DNA of 64,000 nt from Ziziphus jujuba (Eukaryota; Streptophyta; Magnoliopsida; Rosales; Rhamnaceae): assembly GCF_031755915.1 (NCBI RefSeq), contig NC_083383.1, positions 31,041,501 to 31,105,500 of the forward strand, read 5' to 3'. Position numbers and translations under genes: made by a program. This document shows, one piece after another, positions 57,455 to 64,000 of the stretch (its first letter is position 1; each line of letters begins with the position of its first letter). The notes beneath the pieces are model-generated. The model had not been told where the DNA came from and searched no databases. It saw only the letters and a list, made by a program, of their open reading frames with translations.

Positions 57455-59740
57455 TAATTACCGAGGGTGTACAGTCAATCACATTTTACCAATTTTTTAG
57501 GCCCCACAAGTCCCATAACGTGTGTTGAATGCAAAAACATGCAAAATAGGGATTCTAAAATTATACTAAGGAGAGAAAATCCCAAAATTTCATAAAAGTG
57601 TCTCAAATTTTGCAAAAAAATTGGATAACTGTTCACCCTCGGTAATTCCCGAGGAAAGTGTCGGTAACCAACACATACCCTCTGGAAAAATTACCGATGG
57701 TTTCGTCGGTAATTACCGAGGGTGTACAGTCATCAAATTTTTTTGCAAAATTTGAGACACGTTTATGAAATTTTGGGATTTTCTCTCCTTAGTATAATTT
57801 TAGAATCCCTATTTTGCATGTTTTTGCATTCAACACACGTTATGGGACTTGTGGGGCCCAAAAAATTGGTAAAATGTTATTAACTGTACACTTTCGGTAA
57901 TTACCGACGACACCGTCGGTAATTTTTCCAGAGGGTATTTGTACGTTACCGACGGTTTCCTCGGGAATTACTGAGGGTGAACAGTCATCCAATTTTTTTG
58001 CAAAATTTGAGACACTTTTATGAAATTTTGTAATTTTATCTCCTTAGTATAATTTTAGAATCCCTATTTTGCATGTTTTTGCATTCAACACACATTATGG
58101 GACTTGTGGGGCCCAAAAAATTGGTAAAATATGATTGACTGTACACCCTCAGTAATTACCGACGAAACCATCGGTAACTTTTCCAGAGGGTATGTGTTGG
58201 CTACCGACGGTTGCCTCGGGAATTATCGAGGGTGAACAGTTATCCAATTGTTTTGCAAAATTTGTGACACTTTTATGAAATTTTGTAATTTTCTCTCCTT
58301 AGGATAATTTTTTAGAATCCATATTTTTCATTTTTTTGCATTCAACACACGTTATGGGACTTGTGGGGCCCAAAAAATTGGTAAAATGTGATTGACTGTA
58401 CACCCTCGGTAATTACCGACGAAACCGTCGGTAATTTTTCCAGAGGGTATGTGTTGGCTACCGACGGTTTCCTCGGGAATTACCGATGGTGAACAGTTAT
58501 CCAATTTTTTTGCAAAATTTGAGACACTTTTATGAAATTTTGTAATTTTCTCTCCTTAGTATAATTTTAGAATCCCTATTTTGCATGTTTTTGCATTCAA
58601 CACACGTTATGGGACTTGTGGGGCCCAAAAATTTGGTAAAATGTGATTGAATGTACACCCTCGGTAATTACCGACGAAATCGTCGGTAATTTTTCCAGAG
58701 GGTATGTGTTGGTTACCGACAGTTTCCTCGGGAATTACCGAGGGTGTACAGTCATCCAATTTTTTTGCAAAATTTGATACACTTTTATGAAATTTTGTAA
58801 TTTTCTCTCCTTAGTATAATTTTAGAATCCCTATTTTGCATGTTTTTGCATTCAACACACGTTATGGGACTTGTGGGGCCCAAAAAATTGGTAAAATGTG
58901 ATTGACTGTTCACCCTCGGTAATTACCGACGAAACCGTCGGTAATTTTTCCAGAGGGTATGTGTTGGTTACCGACGGTTTCCTCGGGAATTACCGAGGGT
59001 GTACAGTCATCCAATTTTTTTGCAAAATTTGAGACACTTTTATGAAATTTTGGGATTTTCTCTCCTTAGTATAATTTTAGAATCCATAGGTTGCATGTTT
59101 TTGCATTCAACACACGTTATGGGACTTGTGGGGCCCAAAAAATTGGTAAAATGTGATTGACTGTACACTTTCGGCAATTACCGACGAAACCGTCGGTAAT
59201 TTTTCCAGCAACTACAAATTGATTACCGTAGGTTTCATCGGTAATTACCAAAGACCCTACGGTAATCAAATTTTTGTGCCAATTTGAGAACATTTTCATA
59301 ACATTTGGGGTTTTTTCTCCTTAGGATCATTGAAAAATGTATATTTTGCATGTTTTTGCAGTTAACACACATTAGGGGACTTGTGGGGGCCAAAAAATTG
59401 GTAAAATGTGATTACCATAGGGGTTTCGGTAATTACCAATGAAACCTATGGTAATTTTTCCAGTAACTACAAATTGATTACCATAGGTTTCATCAATAAT
59501 TATCGAAGGCCCTACGGTAATCAAATTTTTGTGCCAATTTGAGAACATTTTCAGAACGTTTGAGGTTTTTTCTCCTTAGGATCATGGAACAATGTATATT
59601 TTGCATGTTGTTGCATTTAACACACATTAAGGGACTTGTGGGGGCCAAAAAATTGGTAAAATGTGATTACCATAGGGATTTTGGTAATTATCGATGAAAC
59701 CTACGGTAAGTTTTCCAGCAACTACAAATTGAATGTTTTC
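57455..59740. repeat. ~255-bp tandem array around a palindromic centre
   Basis: One inverted unit (57455-57690) is followed by about eight direct units. The landmark GGGGCCCAAAAAATTGG recurs near 57852, 58108, 58366, 58620, 58875, 59131, 59386 and 59640, a spacing of 254-258 bp. Each unit contains two small hairpins (TACCGACGAAACCGTCGGTA and CCTCGGGAATTACCGAGG), then TTTGCATGTTTTTGCATTCA and ACACACGTTATGGGACTTGT. The last two units are more diverged (ACCATAGG in place of ACCGACGG). No coding sense is evident; open frames here only reflect the repeat. Confidence 0.9.
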
Positions 59741-62399
59741 ACTTATTAATGTCATTTTTTCTCTTACTTTGTCAACATTTATCATTAATAAAGCTAGATT
59801 TAGCATATTCTCGGTGGAAACACACACGATTGAAGTTGTCAAACGGAATTGTGGTGATTCTTTTACGACGGTGGACAAATGTCAATTACCGACGATGCAT
59901 CGGTAATTACCATTGGACAGTAATAGCATCCATGAAACGGTAAGAAACCTACTAAAAACTGAACAAATAACTGAACATAGAATGATATTTTAGAAACACA
60001 ATACAACAGATGACTTTGCCAACAAAACAACACATAAAACCAACGTCTATTATGCCAAAACACATGTTACACGGTTGAGCTACTAATTGCATTCCTTACT
60101 ACATTGCATAACACACGCATACCGCATAACATGCCCCTATTGTCTTTTATTCACCATCGTATACAAAGTTTTCCAGAAAGGTTAGTAATCTTGTAAGGTT
60201 GCAAAAAAAGAGGTAGATTATTGATGGTTCGCTCGTTGGTAATCTTGTTCATTTCTAATTTTTGAATTTTTTTGATCATATTTTTGTGTGTTTTCTTTTG
60301 TTTACCATGATTCTCATCATAAAATGAAGTTGCATTGAGCACAAATCTTGGTGTAAATAAACGTTATCAAAGTGTATAAGAAGTAAACCTTGGCATGTTT
60401 ACAAGTTAGGTTCTGCTCAGCATAAGGTCAAAATGTAGTTATTTTTACCACCTCACCAGAAATGAAGGCATATGCAAAGGACCCCAGCAATAAAGCACTG
60501 ACACTCAAGGATGTTTTAGGATTCAAAGCGTGTTGCATGGAGATTAATAAACAAAATAACTGAAGCAGATCAGAGTGTATAAGAATAATATAGAAAACAT
60601 ATTAAAGTGAGCTTCCATTATTTGCTTATAATGTACAGAAGTATTATACAATAACATCATTGAAAAGGTACAAATACTACTTGGACATGAATCATAACTA
60701 CACTAGTGCTCATTATTTTACTAAGAGTGGTAACAACTCATCGTTAAGGCACAGTAAAAAAGATGCAGGGTCATTATCAACACTTCATCTTTGGAAAATT
60801 ATAAACATATATACAAGTAGGAAAGCTGGCTTTCCATAAAATTATTGCTCTTCACTAACTTCAAAAGAATGATCTAGCTACCAGATATGAGCTGTTCAGG
60901 ATGTTAAACATTCCAACATATTGTATTGCTGCTGGCATGCAATCACGTTAAATAGAAACTTCAAACTTTTCCATGTTTGTGTTGCTGCCTTATTCTACAC
61001 CTCTCACATCATCTCAGATACCTGCATTTGGAGGAAACCGAGGAGAGCTCATTTTAAATTTAAGGAATAAAAACAAGCAACTGCTTTTTTCACCTAAACA
61101 ATTAACAGCCAGTCCTCTAGTGGTCATATGGAAATCAGAATTTGAAAATAACATTTATTATCATAATAAAAATAATGAAAAATGTATTTTCTTGTCAGGT
61201 TGCTTAAGGTTTTAGTTCTTTCGCAAATTCTTCTTCTGTTTGACACTAGCATATCCACTTTGTAGGGAAAACAATTTCTTTAATTTATTATGCCTTTTTG
61301 AAGTACCAATCGCTTGTGCAAGGAATTACATCAAGAATGAGTATTAAAAAGAAAATATAAGAATTGTAAGAAAAAAAGGAGTAGGAATTGGTTCAATGAT
61401 CACACTAAGTATATTTCATTGTTTAATATATATATATATATATAATATGGTGTGATAAGACGAAGCTTAAGGAATTTCAAATCATTTCAAGATCTTGATG
61501 TGGAAAGACATGAGCTCATAAATGCAACTAAAAAATTTATGTATTGTACAAATAGAAAAGCATATATACAATATTAGAGCTTAGTTTCTAAAAAATGGCT
61601 TTGGGGGACAAAAAAAAAAAGAAAAGAAAAAAAAAGGTAAGAAAAGATACTTGTTTTCCTTACCACTTTACAATTGAATTCTCATCACTGCCATCCATTC
61701 CAAGACGAGGGTCAAATATTGAAATCCTCAATTAACAATATCCACCCTTCAAATATTTAAGGAAGATGTATATTTACCATAAAGTGATACTTTAAAATGT
61801 ATAAAAAATTTCAAGGTGGGCAATGTAAAAAAAACATGACCACTGAAGTAGGGTATAAAAATAAAAAAACAGCTACAAAAGTGTTGGAAGACCAATTTTA
61901 ATAAATACATAAATTTAAGCTGCTAGGCATCAAAATATAATTCAAGGCAACTAGGGATATGTAGCACAATTATTCGAGAAATATGCACAAATCATAGATA
62001 ATTTCTATCCAATTGAAGGATAAACAGAAAAGTTAATAACAAATAAGAAGGTATCAAAAGACTAGTTTATTTAATACAGAACCCGGTAATTTAACTTTTT
62101 AACCTCGACAGAAATTCAAGTTGATATATAAATTAGGAACAGAAAAGAGCTTAATTCCAATAATCAATATATTACATGGGGACTGCATAAATAATCATAG
62201 CCCAAATTACACAATTGCCTAATTTGCAGGTTTCATAGGCAAAGTAAACAATAAGTCATTTTAGTTCATGCTCTGCCTTCCTAATATAATATCTTTTAAA
62301 ATGAAAATCAAGCAAGAAATCAATAAAATGTCATTTAACATAGAGCAAGCATACAAAGGACATAGAGCAAGCATAAAAAGGTTATCCAGTTAACACTTA
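59741..62399. other. Right interior of the Mutator-like element
   Basis: 59741-59940 is the end of the ACCGAYGG motif region (ATTACCGACGATGCATCGGT at 59886). 59950-62399 is AT-rich. I see no supportable gene; the plus-strand frame at 60973-61215 and the minus-strand frame at 60151-60342 match nothing I recognise. It looks like intron or flanking DNA of captured genes. Confidence 0.4.
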
Positions 62400-62850
62400 T
62401 CATAATAAGACCCACCTAATAAGTCTTCGATCACCTTCATTGTTTGACCATACTGCTTGCAAGGAATTATCTTGGTATATGATCAGATTAGCGTAAATAC
62501 CTAACTGAAAACAAAATTGAAAACACAGTGGGTCATTTTTTAAAGCTATGACAAAAAACCTTACAATAAGATTGGCAAGAGCAGTCTCCTTCACTGCGCT
62601 CTCTTCCTTGCTCGCCATTACTTCATCGTTTCCTCTCTCTCTCTCTCTCTCTGTTTTTATTTTGTTTGGGATCTGACCGCTTCAGTTCAGCGTCTAATGC
62701 TCACACATTTGAATACTTAGACACCGTCGTCGATTACGTTTGAATCGGAAATTCAAAACTCAAACCCTAACCCTAAATCTAGTGTTTCTGGGGGAAGGAT
62801 GAGGAAGGAGAAGAGAAGAGTTGGCGAAGATTTTGAAGGAGTATAACTCG
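62400..62850 (-). pseudogene. Captured promoter, leader and first exon of an unrecognised gene
   Basis: On the minus strand an ATG at 62616-62618 opens MASKEESAVKETALANLI and meets a good donor (ATT|GTAAGG) at about 62560. Upstream is a typical plant 5' leader: a GA-rich tract (complement of TCTCTCTC, 62631-62652) and telo-box motifs AAACCCTAA (62761-62775), which in plants mark promoters of housekeeping and translation genes. A second possible exon (62400-62505) reads GIYANLIIYQDNSLQ. I do not recognise the protein. The piece ends near the right terminus of the Mutator-like element, in the orientation opposite to the lipase and QNG1 pieces. Confidence 0.5.
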
Positions 62851-62979
62851 AAGGGAAGTGAAAGAAAGAAAAAAACAGAGAAGGGAACAATGGACTTTTT
62901 GCTTAATTTGTTTTTAATATCTCAAAAGGGTACTATAGGAATATTAAAAAATAAAAGGGCAAAATAAAAAAGTTTAGAA

Positions 62980-63036
62980 TCGAGTGGGTAGATATCATTA
63001 GGAGGACTCTGACAGGGGTAAAGGGCCAAATTCCCC
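62980..63036 (-). repeat. Right terminal inverted repeat of the Mutator-like element
   Basis: Reverse complement of the left end. It begins on the minus strand with GGGGAATTTGGCCC and holds the internal block CCTAATGATATCTACCC. Confidence 0.8.
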
Positions 63037-63045
63037 TCATATTAA

Positions 63046-63617
63046 AGGAAATAGTAAAGAAAGGCTATGCTGACTTGGTCAATCATCAAGCAATGAGCAA
63101 GGAAAAGAGGCAGATTCTTGGATGCTTCATAAAATTTTATAATGTTTCACTGAGCTTTTTTTTTTTTATTTTTGGGTCAATAATAATGTTTCGCTGAGCT
63201 GTACATATGAAATTAGTACAATTTTTTTTTTTTTATTTGGATACAGAGTGGAATTTGATTTCCCTCGAAAAAGTATAATACTCTAACATGCTACATTAAT
63301 TAAGTTTGGTCCACTTATAAGATAATAAATCATGTTAAGTTGCTAAATATATGTCACCGCTTTTCTCAACATATATAAACATTAATCTAGTTAGCTAATA
63401 CATCTTTTACCATAAACAAAAAATTATAAAGAAAAAGTTAAACTACCGTGAAGAAAACAATGTGAACATGCATGCATAGACCTAGTCACCCCAGCACAGG
63501 TTAAGTGATCAATAAATACTCTGCAAGTCCATCATGAAATTTTCATCTGTGACATCCAATAAAAACTTAATATTAGAAATTCAAATCTGGAATTGAATAT
63601 AAATTACCATGAAAAAA

Positions 63618-63651
<34 letters not shown>

Positions 63652-64000
63652 AGCCTCTCTTTTTGAAGGACAAAAATTATAATCGATTTATGGTTGTTTG
63701 CCAAAAAAAATATGGTTTTTTAAACCAGGAGTTTTGTAGACGTGCTAGGTTTGTGGTGGTTGTACAAAATCTACGAATAATTTCAACATCTAGTCTTATG
63801 ATTGCTTTCAATTGAATAACATAATTTCATCATATCATGTGTAATGAATAGCAAATCAACCAAATAATCAAATTTTATTTGCTGATAAAAAGTTGAATCC
63901 AATCCAACCAATATTTTTTCTTTAGTCTCATTTTTTGGTTTTATGAAAAATTTAAGGAATTAAAAAATGAAAATTACTTTCAAATCATGAAAAAAAAAAA
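63046..64000. other. Cluster flank beyond the Mutator-like element
   Basis: 63046-63200 resembles upstream flanks of type-2 genes (GACTTGGTCAATCATC with a W-box core at 63077-63082; CTTGGATGCTTCATAAA). 63500-63640 repeats 51890-52030, which lies 3' of P6. Another type-2 PGG gene is therefore expected just past the window end. No gene is present inside. Confidence 0.45.

Larger units (their letters stand above)
53319..63036. mobile_element. Pack-MULE: 9.7-kb Mutator-like element carrying gene fragments
   Basis: The element is bounded by a perfect 9-bp target duplication, TCATATTAA, at 53310-53318 and 63037-63045. The ends are inverted: GGGGAATTTAGCCC at the left and the complement of GGGCCAAATTCCCC at the right, with further matches inward (CTAATGATATTTACCC against CTAATGATATCTACCC). 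A 9-bp duplication is the hallmark of Mutator-superfamily transposons. No MURA-type transposase or any other transposon protein is readable inside, so it is non-autonomous. Its cargo is a class-3 lipase piece (53675-54299), a queuosine-salvage gene piece (54640-54996), a tandem-palindromic array (55930-59940) and a first exon with 5' leader (62400-62850). The related flank at about 50690-50760 lacks it. Confidence 0.85.

Noticed and set aside
57455..59740. Regular repeats that might suggest a CRISPR array
   Set aside because: The whole ~255-bp unit is repeated, there are no unique spacers, and the context is a plant nuclear transposon.
55930..59940. CACTA (En/Spm) element, because of ACCGACGG/CCGTCGGT hairpins
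   Set aside because: No CACTA terminus pair or 3-bp target duplication was found around it; it lies within an element with a clear 9-bp duplication. Kept only as a possible nested origin.
60973..61215. 80-codon open frame inside the Mutator-like element
   Set aside because: No recognisable motif, AT-rich end, no start context or splice evidence.
62761..62776. Telomeric DNA (CCCTAACCCTAAA)
   Set aside because: Only about two units; it fits a promoter telo-box next to a gene leader.

Overview
This is nuclear DNA of a flowering plant, almost certainly a eudicot. It is AT-rich, genes carry GT-AG introns, and the transposable elements are all plant types. They include Ty3/gypsy and Ty1/copia LTR elements with initiator-tRNA-Met primer sites, TRIM elements, a Mutator-like element, a LINE tail and a MITE. 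I cannot name the species; a Rosid is a guess.

The backbone is a minus-strand tandem cluster of membrane-anchored ankyrin/PGG-domain genes (ITN1/BDA1-like family). Two gene types are present. Type 1 has two exons: exon 1 encodes ankyrin repeats and exon 2 encodes the last ankyrin part plus a four-helix PGG membrane domain. Type 2 is a short single-exon gene with only the PGG domain (NPPGGVWQD motif). The only type-1 gene I find intact is at 41448-43205 (458 aa). Apparently intact type-2 genes lie at 33142-33642, 44287-44817, 46173-46754 and 52253-52828. A fifth (48616-49125) has lost its ATG and a sixth (49655-50235) has a 1-bp frameshift.

Layout. 1-7.3 kb, 17.3-29.4 kb and 31.6-39.4 kb are three diverged copies of one segment carrying two neighbouring type-1 genes. 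All six of those gene copies are broken: stops and frameshifts (2385-3938), a 175-bp deletion (4838-6294), exon 1 only (18966-19484), a copia element in exon 2 (20347-27523), a solo LTR in exon 1 (35805-37692), and frameshifts (38556-40348). From 8.66 to 17.31 kb a gypsy element with a very long LTR meets a second, inverted LTR; a 396-bp TRIM with a 5-bp target duplication sits in the first LTR. A three-LTR TRIM array lies at 28266-29185.

33-53 kb holds the type-2 array. From 53319 to 63036 a 9.7-kb Mutator-like element is bounded by a perfect 9-bp target duplication and inverted termini that begin with the same nine bases. It carries no transposase that I can see. It does carry broken pieces of a class-3 lipase gene, a queuosine-salvage gene (DUF2419/QNG1 family) and a first exon with its 5' leader from an unrecognised gene. 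It also holds a palindromically organised ~255-bp tandem array. This Pack-MULE is the most unusual object in the window.

The surviving genes probably encode membrane proteins of stress or immune signalling, by family analogy only. Five of the six type-2 genes have a W-box-type TTGACC about 100-230 bp upstream of their start, and an AT microsatellite lies just upstream of each.
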